Assembly (NCBI RefSeq): GCF_002086155.1
Contig: NZ_MVHE01000047.1
Location: 1-42,991 of the forward strand
DNA from: Mycobacterium angelicum
GTDB lineage: Bacteria > Actinomycetota > Actinomycetes > Mycobacteriales > Mycobacteriaceae
Reading direction: 5' to 3'
Length of the DNA: 42,991 nucleotides
Made by a program: the position numbers and the translations under genes. Below are positions 1 to 8,050 of this stretch, piece after piece. Position 1 is the first letter of the stretch, and each line of letters starts with the position of its first letter. The notes below the pieces were generated by a model. It worked only from the letters and a program-made list of their open reading frames with translations, made no database searches and was not told the DNA's origin.

Positions 1-1
1 C

Positions 2-640
2 AACATCGGCATCGGAAACTCCGGGGCCGGCAACATCGGCTTCTTCAACTCCGGCGAGGGCAATATCGGCTTCTTCAGCTCGGGCACCAATGCCCTGCAG
101 CCCGGCCACTTCAACAGCCTCGGCTTTGGCAACGCTGGCTCCGGCAACGTGGGCTTCGGCAACTCTGGTATCGGAAACACCGGCTTCGGCAACGTGGGCA
201 ACTTCAACACCGGGTTCGGTAACTCCGGCGCCGAGAACACCGGCTTCGGGAACTCGGGCAACGTCAACACCGGCTTCGACAATGCGGGCGCCGATAACAC
301 CGGTGCGGGGAACTCGGGCAGCGTAAACACCGGCTTCTTCAACTCGGGCAATACGAACACGTCCGTCGGGGCAACGACGAACTCCGCCTCGGTTAACTCA
401 GGCTTCGGTAACACCGGTAACAAGGTCTCGGGCTTCTTCAACTCCGCCACCGGTGGCACTATCCACGGCGATATGTCGGGATTCTTCAACTCGGTTAGCG
501 GCGCCCCCGGTGCTAACGCCCGAATTTCCGGCATTGGCAATATCGGGGTTCTGAACACCGCGCTGAGCACCACCACTGCCGGCGTCAACTCAGGCTTTTT
601 CAATATGGGCACCGGCGTTTCGGGCTTGTTCAACCTGAGC
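2..640 (+). repeat. MPTR-type tandem repeat, first PPE gene
   Basis: Degenerate 15-base units encode NxGxG pentapeptides. The units differ at many third positions, so this is an old protein repeat rather than a recent tandem DNA duplication. Confidence 0.85.
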
Positions 641-655
641 CGGTTATTGCCCTAG
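2..655 (+). CDS. PPE-MPTR family protein, 3' part only
   Basis: The reading frame is open from the left edge and ends at a TAG at 653-655. Almost every codon belongs to Asn-Gly pentapeptide repeats of the NxGxGN / FNSG kind, which identify the C-terminal MPTR region of a PPE protein. The PPE domain and start lie outside the window. It ends in SGLFNLSRLLP, nearly the same as the end of the next gene (SGLFNLSRLS), and both carry an interrupting segment around PGHFN / PGHLN, so the two look like tandem paralogues. PPE proteins are cell-surface or secreted through type VII systems; no specific function can be read here. Several long frames on the other strand are by-products of the repeat. Confidence 0.9.
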   Translation, partial: NIGIGNSGAGNIGFFNSGEGNIGFFSSGTNALQPGHFNSLGFGNAGSGNVGFGNSGIGNTGFGNVGNFNTGFGNSGAENTGFGNSGNVNTGFDNAGADNTGAGNSGSVNTGFFNSGNTNTSVGATTNSASVNSGFGNTGNKVSGFFNSATGGTIHGDMSGFFNSVSGAPGANARISGIGNIGVLNTALSTTTAGVNSGFFNMGTGVSGLFNLSRLLP

Positions 656-774
656 GCACGCGATATAGGTGTCGGCACGGTGCCGCCACCCACTGCGCGA
701 AAACCCCATATCGGTTCTGCCGGCGTCGTAGCATCTGGGGTTAATTGCCCGATTCATCGGGGCAGGAGGTCGTC

Positions 775-2397
775 ATGGTCAATTTTCCGATGCTGCCGCC
801 GGAAATCAATTCATTGCTGATGTGCGGCGGAGCGGGCTCCGCACCGATGCTCGGGGCGGCCACGGCGTGGCGGGGATTATCCAATGAGCTTGCGGCCGCG
901 GCGGATTCGTTCGTCTTGGTGACGTCAGGCCTGGCCGGTCAGGCGTGGCAGGGCCCGGCTTCGGCGGCCATGGCCGCCGCGGCGGCTCCGTATGCGAGTT
1001 GGCTGAGCGCTGCCTCGGCGACGGCCGCCGGAGCGGCCGGGCAGGCGCAGGCGGTGGTTAGTGCGTTCGAAGCGGCGCGGGCGGCGACGATCGACCCGCT
1101 GGCCGTGTCGGCCAACCGGGACATATTTTTGCAGTTGGTTCGCTCAAACTGGCTGGGGCTCAACGTGCAGGCCATCATGGCCGCCGAATGCCAGTACGAG
1201 CAGATGTGGGCCACAGACGTCGCAGCAATGTTCGGCTACCACTCCGGGGCGTCGGCCGCGGCAGCTGCATTGAACCCGTTCGAGCAGCTGTTGGAAAGTC
1301 TGCCCAGCCTGGGCATCGGTAACACCGGCAACAGTGTGGGCGACACCAACCTCGGCAGCGGAAACACCGGCAGCTTGAACGTGGGCAACGGCAACATCGG
1401 TAACCGGAACATCGGCGGGGGGAACTTCGGCGACGCCAACGCCGGCAGCGGCAACCTCGGTAGCGGTAACTTCGGCGCCGGAAACAGCGGCAATGGAAAC
1501 ATCGGATTCGGCAACGCAGGCGGGCCTGGCACCAACCCCGGTCACAACGTGGGGATGGGTAACCTCGGCGACTCCAATGTGGGCTTCGGCAACAGGGGCG
1601 TCGGAAACATCGGGGGCGGAAACTCCGGCAACGGAAACGTCGGTGGCGGAAACGCGGGTAGCGGCAACTGGGGCTTCGGCAACGCCGGCAACGGCAACAT
1701 CGGAATCGGTCTCACCGGCAACAATCAGGTGGGCATCAACTTCGCCGGACTGCTGAACTCGGGCACGGGCAACATCGGCATCGGCAACTCGGGCACGGGC
1801 AACATCGGCTTCTTCAACTCGGGAAGCGACAACGTTGGCATCTTCAACACGGGCGTCAATGCCCCGATGCCGGGGCATCTCAACAACATTGGCATCGGAA
1901 ACTCGAGTATCGGGAATGTCGGACTGGGGAATTCGGGCCTGGGCAACACCGGGATCGGGAACATTGGCCAGGTAAACACGGGCATCGGGAACTCGGGCAC
2001 CTTTAACACCGGCTTCGGGAACTCGGGCAGCGTCAACACGGGTTTCTGGAATGCGGGCGATTTCAACACCGGCAACGGGAACTCGGGCACCAGCAACACG
2101 GGCTTTTGGAATTCGGGCAACGTGAACACCGGCTTCGGCATCATCACCGATACCGGTCTCGTCAATTCGGGCTTCAACACTACGGGTAGCGCAAGCTCTG
2201 GCTTCGGCAACAGTGGTGACGCCACGTCGGGCTTTGGCAACACCGCTAGCGGCGGCACCGTGTTTAACGGCTTTAGCTCCGGCTTTGGAAATAAGGGCGT
2301 CCCCGGCACGGCAGTCTCGTCAAGCGGCTTCAACTCCGGCTTGCTCAACGTCGGTTCGTTCGTATCCGGCTTGTTCAACCTCAGTCGGCTGTCGTAA
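775..2397 (+). CDS. PPE-MPTR family protein (PPE64 position)
   Basis: A 540-aa protein. The start at 775 was chosen because AGGAGGT lies at 764-770 and the product then begins MVNFPMLPPEINS, the family signature. Residues 1 to about 178 form the alpha-helical PPE domain with a WxG motif (AWQG, W58). The rest is MPTR pentapeptide repeat ending SGLFNLSRLS. PPE proteins normally pair with PE partners and leave the cell by an ESX system; no PE gene stands directly upstream here. The position just before ipdF, in convergent orientation, matches PPE64 (Rv3558) of M. tuberculosis, but repeat-rich paralogues make exact orthology uncertain, so no symbol is given. Confidence 0.92.
   Translation: MVNFPMLPPEINSLLMCGGAGSAPMLGAATAWRGLSNELAAAADSFVLVTSGLAGQAWQGPASAAMAAAAAPYASWLSAASATAAGAAGQAQAVVSAFEAARAATIDPLAVSANRDIFLQLVRSNWLGLNVQAIMAAECQYEQMWATDVAAMFGYHSGASAAAAALNPFEQLLESLPSLGIGNTGNSVGDTNLGSGNTGSLNVGNGNIGNRNIGGGNFGDANAGSGNLGSGNFGAGNSGNGNIGFGNAGGPGTNPGHNVGMGNLGDSNVGFGNRGVGNIGGGNSGNGNVGGGNAGSGNWGFGNAGNGNIGIGLTGNNQVGINFAGLLNSGTGNIGIGNSGTGNIGFFNSGSDNVGIFNTGVNAPMPGHLNNIGIGNSSIGNVGLGNSGLGNTGIGNIGQVNTGIGNSGTFNTGFGNSGSVNTGFWNAGDFNTGNGNSGTSNTGFWNSGNVNTGFGIITDTGLVNSGFNTTGSASSGFGNSGDATSGFGNTASGGTVFNGFSSGFGNKGVPGTAVSSSGFNSGLLNVGSFVSGLFNLSRLS
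1309..2382 (+). repeat. MPTR-type tandem repeat, second PPE gene
   Basis: Asn-Gly pentapeptide units fill the C-terminal two thirds of the protein. They pass from GNxGxGN units to FNSG / FWNSG / NTGFGNSG units towards the end, as in the neighbouring truncated paralogue, which makes recombination between the two genes likely. Confidence 0.85.
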
Positions 2398-2406
2398 GCC
2401 ACCGGC

Positions 2407-3195
2407 TCACGGATGCTGATTCGATACCGAAATCACTTCTCCGGTAAGGTAACTCGAGTAGTCGCTGGCCAGGAACGCGATGGTGGCCGCCACCTCCCAG
2501 GGCTCGGCGGCGCGCCCGAAAGCCTCGCCCGCCGACAGCCGATCGAGCAGCTCGGCAGACGTCGTCTTGTCCAGGAACTTGTGCCGCGCGATACTGGGCG
2601 ACACCGCGTTGATCCGGACCCCATATTCGGCGGCTTCTATTGCGCTACAACGCGTTAAGGCCATCACCCCGGCCTTGGCCGCGGCGTAGTGCGATTGCGA
2701 ATGCTGGGCCCGCCAGCCCAACACGCTGGCGTTGTTGACGATCACCCCGCCGTGCGGTGCGTCGCGAAAGTAGCGCAGCGCCGCCCGGGTGGCCCGGAAT
2801 ACCGACGTCAGCGACACATCCAGAACCCGGTCCCACTGCTCGTCGGTCATGTCGGCTACGGGGGTTTGACCACCCAGGCCCGCGTTGTTGACCAATACGT
2901 CGAGTCGACCCATCCGCGCCGTGGTCGATGCGATCAGCGCGTCGACCTGGGCGGTAGACGTTACGTCGCACACCACGCTTTCGACACGACCCAGGCCCAG
3001 CGCAGACAGTTCGTCGGCGGTCTCCCCCAGGCGCCGTTCGTGATGGTCGGAGATGACGACATCAGCACCTTCGAGTAGCGCCCGCCGCGCGGTGGCCGAG
3101 CCGATGCCGGTGCCCGCCGCCGCGGTCACCACGACCACCTTGCCGTCCAGAAGTCCGTGTCCGGCAACCTCTTCGGGCGCTTCAGACAAGCTCAC
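2407..3195 (-). CDS. ipdF: short-chain dehydrogenase/reductase IpdF
   Basis: A 262-aa SDR enzyme. The cofactor glycine motif is TAAAGTGIG near residue 25, then NNAG near 105, and the catalytic Ser-Tyr-Lys is seen as NNAS and YAAAK. The GTG start at 3195 fits a GGGAGGTGAAGG ribosome site and overlaps the fadE30 stop as GTGA, so the two are translationally coupled. An upstream extension in the same frame would only re-read the end of fadE30. Gene order (Rv3559c position, next to fadE30) identifies it as IpdF of the KstR2 regulon, which acts in breakdown of the HIP (C/D ring) part of cholesterol as a CoA-thioester hydroxy/oxo oxidoreductase. The exact substrate is taken from work on the family. 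Confidence 0.9.
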   Translation of the reverse strand: MSLSEAPEEVAGHGLLDGKVVVVTAAAGTGIGSATARRALLEGADVVISDHHERRLGETADELSALGLGRVESVVCDVTSTAQVDALIASTTARMGRLDVLVNNAGLGGQTPVADMTDEQWDRVLDVSLTSVFRATRAALRYFRDAPHGGVIVNNASVLGWRAQHSQSHYAAAKAGVMALTRCSAIEAAEYGVRINAVSPSIARHKFLDKTTSAELLDRLSAGEAFGRAAEPWEVAATIAFLASDYSSYLTGEVISVSNQHP

Positions 3196-4340
3196 CCCTT
3201 CACCTCCCTGGGCAGGCCGAGCACCCGCTCGGCAATGATGTTGCGCTGGATTTCGTTGGATCCGCCGTAGATGGTGTCGGCGCGGGTAAATAGGTAGAGC
3301 CGCTGCCATTCGTCGAACTCACCCGCGGTCAGCACCAGCCCGGGCTTGCCGATCACATCCATGGCCAGCTCGCCCAGATCGCGATGCCAGTTGGCCCACA
3401 ACAACTTTGATACGTTGTCCTGACCGGGCTGCTCAACATCCATGGTGGCCAGCGCGTAGGAACGCATCGCGCGCAACCCGGTCCACGCCCGGGTCAGCCG
3501 CTCCCGAATGAACGGGTCGTCGGCGGCGCCGGTACGTTGCGCCAGCCCGGCCAAGTTGGAAAGCTCACGGGCATAGACGATCTGCTGGCCCAGGGTGGAG
3601 ACGCCGCGTTCGAAGGTAAGCGTTCCCATCGCGACCCGCCAGCCGTCGCCGGGCTGGCCGACCACCAACGATGCGTCGGTGCGGGCATCGTCGAAGAACA
3701 CTTCGTTGAATTCGGCCGTGCCGGTGATCTGGACGATCGGCCGGATCTTCACCCCCGGTTGGTCAAGGGGCACAAGCAGATACGAGAGACCCGCGTGCCG
3801 CTTGGAACCCTTCTCGCTGCGCGCTACCACAAAGCACCACTGCGACAAGTGCGCCAGCGACGTCCACACCTTCTGGCCGTTGATCACCCACTGGTCGCCG
3901 TCGAGTTCGGCAGTGGTCGACACGTTGGCCAGGTCGCTGCCGGCGCCGGGTTCCGAATATCCCTGGCACCACAATTCGGTGACGTCGAGAATGCGCGGCA
4001 GGAAGCGCTGTTGCTGCTCGGGAGTGCCGAACGCGATCAGTGTCGGGCCCAGCAACTCTTCACCGAAGTGGTTGACCTTGTCCGGAGCGTCCGCCCGGGC
4101 GTACTCCTCGTAGAACGCCACCCGGTGCGCCGTCGACAGCCCGCGCCCGCCGTGCTCGACCGGCCATCCCAGACAGGTCAGTCCCGCGGCGGCCAGATGC
4201 TGGTTCCATGCGCGGCGTTCCTCGAACGCCTCATGCTCGCGCCCCGGCCCGCCGAGACCCTTGAGTGCTGCGAACTCGCCGACCAGATTGTCGCCGAGCC
4301 ATTGGCGGACCTCCGCCCGGAACTCCTCGACCTCCTGCAT
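3192..4340 (-). CDS. fadE30: acyl-CoA dehydrogenase FadE30
   Basis: A 382-aa acyl-CoA dehydrogenase, close to the 385 residues of the M. tuberculosis protein. FAD-binding stretches are visible (GYSEPGAGSDLA near 130, VINGQKVWTS near 153) and the C-terminus carries YGGSNEIQRNIIAERVLGLPR. In the HIP pathway FadE30 dehydrogenates HIP-CoA after FadD3 has made the thioester. It is the first gene of the leftward ipdF operon and starts 7 bases from a -10-like TAGCCT, so its message may be leaderless. It is controlled with fadD3 from the palindrome at 4347-4382. Confidence 0.93.
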   Translation of the reverse strand: MQEVEEFRAEVRQWLGDNLVGEFAALKGLGGPGREHEAFEERRAWNQHLAAAGLTCLGWPVEHGGRGLSTAHRVAFYEEYARADAPDKVNHFGEELLGPTLIAFGTPEQQQRFLPRILDVTELWCQGYSEPGAGSDLANVSTTAELDGDQWVINGQKVWTSLAHLSQWCFVVARSEKGSKRHAGLSYLLVPLDQPGVKIRPIVQITGTAEFNEVFFDDARTDASLVVGQPGDGWRVAMGTLTFERGVSTLGQQIVYARELSNLAGLAQRTGAADDPFIRERLTRAWTGLRAMRSYALATMDVEQPGQDNVSKLLWANWHRDLGELAMDVIGKPGLVLTAGEFDEWQRLYLFTRADTIYGGSNEIQRNIIAERVLGLPREVKG

Positions 4341-4346
4341 GACCTG

Positions 4347-4382
4347 TAGGCTAACCTACCAAGCACTTGCTTTGTTAGCCTA
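4347..4382. promoter_or_regulatory. KstR2 operator nested in a symmetric divergent promoter
   Basis: The core ACCAAGCACTTGCT at 4358-4371 fits the KstR2 consensus AnCAAGnnCTTGnT at every fixed base. Around the same centre (4364.5) lie 9-base perfect arms, TAGGCTAAC at 4347-4355 and GTTAGCCTA at 4374-4382. Each arm holds TAGCCT, a mycobacterial -10 (TAnnnT), facing outwards: 4376-4381 for fadD3 (ATG at 4388) and 4353-4348 for fadE30 (ATG at 4340). KstR2, relieved by HIP-CoA in M. tuberculosis, would block both promoters at once. The -10 and leaderless readings are inferred. Confidence 0.85.
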
Positions 4383-4387
4383 GTGCC

Positions 4388-5920
4388 ATGTCCGCCGATC
4401 CCCGCACCGTGCCCGCGGCGCTGGATCGTCTCGTGGCCCAGCTCCCCGATCACCAGGTTCTGATCACCGAGGACCGGACGTTCACCGCGACTGAGCTGCG
4501 CGACGAGATCTACCGCGCCGCTGCCGCGCTCATCAGCCTCGGCGTGCAGGCCGGAGACCGGGTGGCCATTTGGTCCCCGAACACCTGGCATTGGGTGGTG
4601 GCGTGTCTGGCTATCCACCACGCCGGCGCCGCGATGGTGCCGCTGAACACCCGCTATACCGCAGCCGAGGCCGCCGACATCCTGGCTCGAACCGAAGCTC
4701 CGGTGCTGTTCGCGCCGGGCCGGTTCCTCGGCAAGGATCGTGCAGCCGACCTCGACCGCGCCGCTTTGCCCGCGTTGCGGCAGATCGTGCGAATTCCGAT
4801 CGAGGAATCCGACGGCACCTGGGACGAGTTCGTCGCCCTCGGTGCCGACGTCACGGCCGTACCCACCCGCGCCGCCGCCGTCACGCCCGACGATGTCAGC
4901 GACATCCTGTTCACCTCCGGCACCACCGGCCGCAGCAAAGGCGTGCTGTGCGCGCACCGGCAGTCGCTGGGAGCGTCGGCGTCGTGGGCGGCCAACGGCA
5001 AGATCACCAGCGACGATCGCTACCTCTGCATCAATCCGTTCTTCCACAACTTCGGCTACAAGGCCGGCATCCTGGCTTGCCTGCAGACCGGCGCGACGCT
5101 GATCCCCCATCTGACGTTCGACCCGTTGCGCACCCTGCAGGCCATCGAGCAACATCGCATCACCGTGCTGCCCGGGCCACCGACCATCTATCAGACGCTG
5201 CTCGATCACCCGGCTCGCGCCGACTACGACCTCAGCTCACTGCGGTTCGCGGTGACGGGCGCAGCGACCGTACCGGTGGTCCTGGTGGAACGCATGCAGT
5301 CCGAGCTCGACATCGACATCGTGCTCACGGCTTACGGCCTGACCGAGGCCAACGGCATGGGCACGATGTGCCGCGCCGACGACGACGCGGTGACGGTGGC
5401 GACCACCTGCGGGCGCCCGTTCGCCGACTTCGAACTGCGCATCGGTGACGACGGTTCGGACACCGGAGAGGTACTGTTGCGCGGGCCCAATGTCATGCTG
5501 GGCTACCTCGACGACCCCGAAGCCACCTCCGCCGCAATCGATTCCGATGGCTGGCTGCACACCGGCGACATCGGCGCGCTGGACCAAGCCGGCAATCTGC
5601 GCATCACCGACCGGCTCAAGGACATGTATATCTGCGGCGGCTTCAACGTCTACCCCGCCGAGATCGAGCAGGTGCTGGCCCGGCTGGAGGGCGTGGCCGA
5701 CGCAGCGGTGATCGGCGTTGCCGACGAGCGGCTGGGCGAAGTGGGCCGGGCCTTCATCGTCACCCGGCCCGGAGCCGACCTTGACGAGGCATCGGTGATC
5801 GCCTACACCCGTGAGCATTTGGCGAACTTCAAGGCGCCGCGATCGGTGCGATTCGTCGACACGTTGCCGCGCAATGCCGGCGGCAAGGTGGTCAAACCAC
5901 AACTGCGAGAGTTGGCCTGA
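4388..5920 (+). CDS. fadD3: HIP-CoA ligase FadD3
   Basis: A 510-aa adenylate-forming acyl-CoA synthetase. The AMP-binding P-loop SGTTGRSKG is near residue 177, AYGLTE near 316, the hinge region GWLHTGD near 390, and the C-terminal lysine motif NAGGKVVK near 497. FadD3 activates HIP, the propionate side-chain residue left when rings A and B have been removed, with ATP and CoA, thereby also making the inducer that releases KstR2. The ATG at 4388 follows a TAGCCT -10 by six bases with no room for a ribosome site, which suggests a leaderless start. It leads the rightward operon fadD3-fadE31-fadE32-fadE33-aspB. Confidence 0.94.
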   Translation: MSADPRTVPAALDRLVAQLPDHQVLITEDRTFTATELRDEIYRAAAALISLGVQAGDRVAIWSPNTWHWVVACLAIHHAGAAMVPLNTRYTAAEAADILARTEAPVLFAPGRFLGKDRAADLDRAALPALRQIVRIPIEESDGTWDEFVALGADVTAVPTRAAAVTPDDVSDILFTSGTTGRSKGVLCAHRQSLGASASWAANGKITSDDRYLCINPFFHNFGYKAGILACLQTGATLIPHLTFDPLRTLQAIEQHRITVLPGPPTIYQTLLDHPARADYDLSSLRFAVTGAATVPVVLVERMQSELDIDIVLTAYGLTEANGMGTMCRADDDAVTVATTCGRPFADFELRIGDDGSDTGEVLLRGPNVMLGYLDDPEATSAAIDSDGWLHTGDIGALDQAGNLRITDRLKDMYICGGFNVYPAEIEQVLARLEGVADAAVIGVADERLGEVGRAFIVTRPGADLDEASVIAYTREHLANFKAPRSVRFVDTLPRNAGGKVVKPQLRELA

Positions 5921-5921
5921 A

Positions 5922-7061
5922 TTGGATCTGAACTTCGACGAAGAGACGCTGGCCTTCCAGGCCGAGGTGCGCGATTTCCTCGCCGCCCACAAGGAGTCAA
6001 TTCCCACCAAGTCGTATGACAACGCCGAAGGCTTTGCCCAGCACCGGGTTTGGGATCGGGTGCTGTTCGATGCCGGCCTGTCGGTGATCAACTGGCCGAA
6101 GAAGTACGGCGGCCGCGATGCTCCGCTGCTGCACTGGGTGGTTTACGAGGAGGAGTACTTTCGCGCCGGGGCACCGGGCCGCGCCAGCGCCAACGGGACC
6201 TCGATGCTGGCGCCGACGCTGTTCGCGCACGGCACCGAAGAACAACTGGAGCGGATCCTGCTGAAGATGGCCAGCGGCGAACAGATCTGGGCGCAGGCCT
6301 GGTCCGAACCCGAGTCGGGCAGCGACCTGGCGTCGCTGCGCTCGACCGCCAGCAAGACCGACGGCGGCTGGCTGCTCAACGGACAGAAGATCTGGAGCTC
6401 GCGAGCGCCGTTCGCCGACATGGGATTTGGGCTTTTCCGGTCCGATCCCACCGCCGAGCGGCACCACGGCCTCACCTACTTCATGTTCGACCTCAAGGCC
6501 GACGGCATAACGGTACGGCCGATCGTCCAGCTCGGCGGCGACACCGGCTTCGGCGAGATCTTTCTCGACGACGTCTTCGTGCCCGACCGCGACGTGATCG
6601 GCACCCCCAACGACGGCTGGCGCGCGGCCATGAGCACGTCGAGCAATGAGCGCGGCATGTCGCTGCGCAGCCCGGCCCGCTTCCTGGCGGCCGCGGAACG
6701 ACTGGTGCGGCTGTGGCGGGAAAACGGCTCGCCACCGGAATTCGCCGATCGGGTTGCCGACGGCTGGATCAAGGCACAGGCCTACCGGCTGCAGACATTC
6801 GCCACCGTGACCAGACTGGCCTCCGGCGGTGAGCTGGGCGCGGAGTCGTCGGTGACCAAGGTGTTCTGGTCCGACCTCGATGTGGAGTTGCACCAGACCG
6901 CACTCGACATCCGGGGCGCCGACGGCGAGCTGGCGGGGCCGTGGACCGAGGGCCTGCTGTTCGCCCTGGGCGGCCCGATCTACGCCGGTACCAACGAGAT
7001 CCAGCGAAATATAATCTCCGAGCGTCTGCTGGGCCTGCCGCGAGAGAAGAAGGGGGCCTAG
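5922..7061 (+). CDS. fadE31: acyl-CoA dehydrogenase FadE31
   Basis: A 379-aa acyl-CoA dehydrogenase, against 377 in M. tuberculosis. The frame is open further upstream into fadD3, but homology begins at LDLNFDEETLAFQAEVRDFL, so the TTG at 5922, one base after the fadD3 stop, is the likely start and implies translational coupling. It has WSEPESGSDLASLRS, LLNGQKIWSS and the C-terminal YAGTNEIQRNIISERLLGLPRE. It is reported to form heteromers with FadE32 or FadE33 and acts late in C/D-ring breakdown; the exact CoA substrate cannot be read from sequence. Confidence 0.92.
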   Translation: MDLNFDEETLAFQAEVRDFLAAHKESIPTKSYDNAEGFAQHRVWDRVLFDAGLSVINWPKKYGGRDAPLLHWVVYEEEYFRAGAPGRASANGTSMLAPTLFAHGTEEQLERILLKMASGEQIWAQAWSEPESGSDLASLRSTASKTDGGWLLNGQKIWSSRAPFADMGFGLFRSDPTAERHHGLTYFMFDLKADGITVRPIVQLGGDTGFGEIFLDDVFVPDRDVIGTPNDGWRAAMSTSSNERGMSLRSPARFLAAAERLVRLWRENGSPPEFADRVADGWIKAQAYRLQTFATVTRLASGGELGAESSVTKVFWSDLDVELHQTALDIRGADGELAGPWTEGLLFALGGPIYAGTNEIQRNIISERLLGLPREKKGA

Positions 7062-7063
7062 GA

Positions 7064-8002
7064 ATGCGATTCGTACTCGACGAACAGCAACGCGACTTCG
7101 CGGCCAGTATCGACGCGGCCCTGGGCGCCGCGGACCTTCCCGGCGCGGTCCGGGCCTGGGGGGCCGGCGACGCCGTACCCGGCCGCAAGGTGTGGGAGCA
7201 ATTGGCCAACCTCGGCGTCACCGCACTGGCGGTACCGGAGAAGTACGACGGGATCGACGCTCACCCGGTCGACCTGGTGGTCGCTCTGGAACGGCTCGGG
7301 CACTGGTGCGTGCCCGGCCCGGTCACCGAATCCATTGCCGTCGCACCGGTTTTACTGGCCGCAGACGAGCGCAGTACCGGGCTGGCTTCCGGTGAGCTGA
7401 TCGCCACCGTCGCACTGCCACCGCAGGTACCGTATGCGGTCGATGCCGATACCGCCGGGGTAGTGCTGCTGGCTGACGAAAGCGGCGTCAGGGAAGCCAA
7501 GCCCGGTGACGAGCATGAGTCCGTCGACCCGAGCCGTCGCCTCTACGAGGTGACCGCGACCGGTGAGCCGTGGCAGGCAAACACCAAGCGCGCCTACGAA
7601 TTCGGCGCCCTGGCCACCGCGGCTCAACTGGTCGGGGCAGCCGGGGCACTGCTAGGCGCAACCGTGGACTACGCCAGGCAACGGACTCAATTCGGCCGGG
7701 CGATCGGCTCATACCAGGCGATCAAGCACAAGCTCGCCGACGTCCACATCGCGATCGAATTAGCCCGCCCCCTGGTCTACGGCGCCGCATTGTCGATGGA
7801 GCCCCGCGACGTCAGTGCCGCCAAGGTCGCTGCGGGCGAGGCCGCGCTGCTGGCGGCGCGGTCGTCGTTGCAGACCCACGGCGCGATCGGGTTCACCCAG
7901 GAACACGACCTGTCGCTGTTGCTGTTGCGGGTGCAGGCATTGCGCTCGGCATGGGGTACGCCCGAGCAGCATCGGCGGCGGGTGTTGGAGGCACTGCCAT
8001 GA
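7064..8002 (+). CDS. fadE32: acyl-CoA dehydrogenase FadE32
   Basis: A 312-aa protein, short for an acyl-CoA dehydrogenase (usually about 380) but close to M. tuberculosis FadE32 (314). The start at 7064 follows GGGGGCCTAGGA, 2 bases after the fadE31 stop. The typical middle beta domain is reduced, while the C-terminal helical part (YARQRTQFGRAIGSYQAIKHKLADV) is clear. Such shortened FadE proteins work as one half of alpha2-beta2 enzymes with a full-length partner, here presumably FadE31. It belongs to the KstR2-controlled operon. Confidence 0.91.
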   Translation: MRFVLDEQQRDFAASIDAALGAADLPGAVRAWGAGDAVPGRKVWEQLANLGVTALAVPEKYDGIDAHPVDLVVALERLGHWCVPGPVTESIAVAPVLLAADERSTGLASGELIATVALPPQVPYAVDADTAGVVLLADESGVREAKPGDEHESVDPSRRLYEVTATGEPWQANTKRAYEFGALATAAQLVGAAGALLGATVDYARQRTQFGRAIGSYQAIKHKLADVHIAIELARPLVYGAALSMEPRDVSAAKVAAGEAALLAARSSLQTHGAIGFTQEHDLSLLLLRVQALRSAWGTPEQHRRRVLEALP

Positions 8003-8050
8003 ATAGCGCCGGCGACGATGCAGAGCGGAGCGATGAAGAGGAGCGGCGCC

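Noticed and set aside
1309..2382. Regular short repeats that could be taken for a CRISPR array
   Set aside because: Units are 15 bases, in frame, and encode Asn-Gly pentapeptides without unique spacers.
1144..2402. Long minus-strand open frames opposite the PPE-MPTR repeat
   Set aside because: They are produced by the 15-base codon periodicity of the repeat; they have no ribosome sites and encode Pro/Leu-rich low-complexity strings.
4178..5209. 343-codon minus-strand frame opposite fadE30 and fadD3
   Set aside because: It spans the promoter palindrome and two well-identified genes on both strands; high-GC shadow.
8018..8050. Upstream in-frame ATG for fadE33
   Set aside because: The ATG at 8051 has the better ribosome site and gives the usual length; the extension encodes no family residues.
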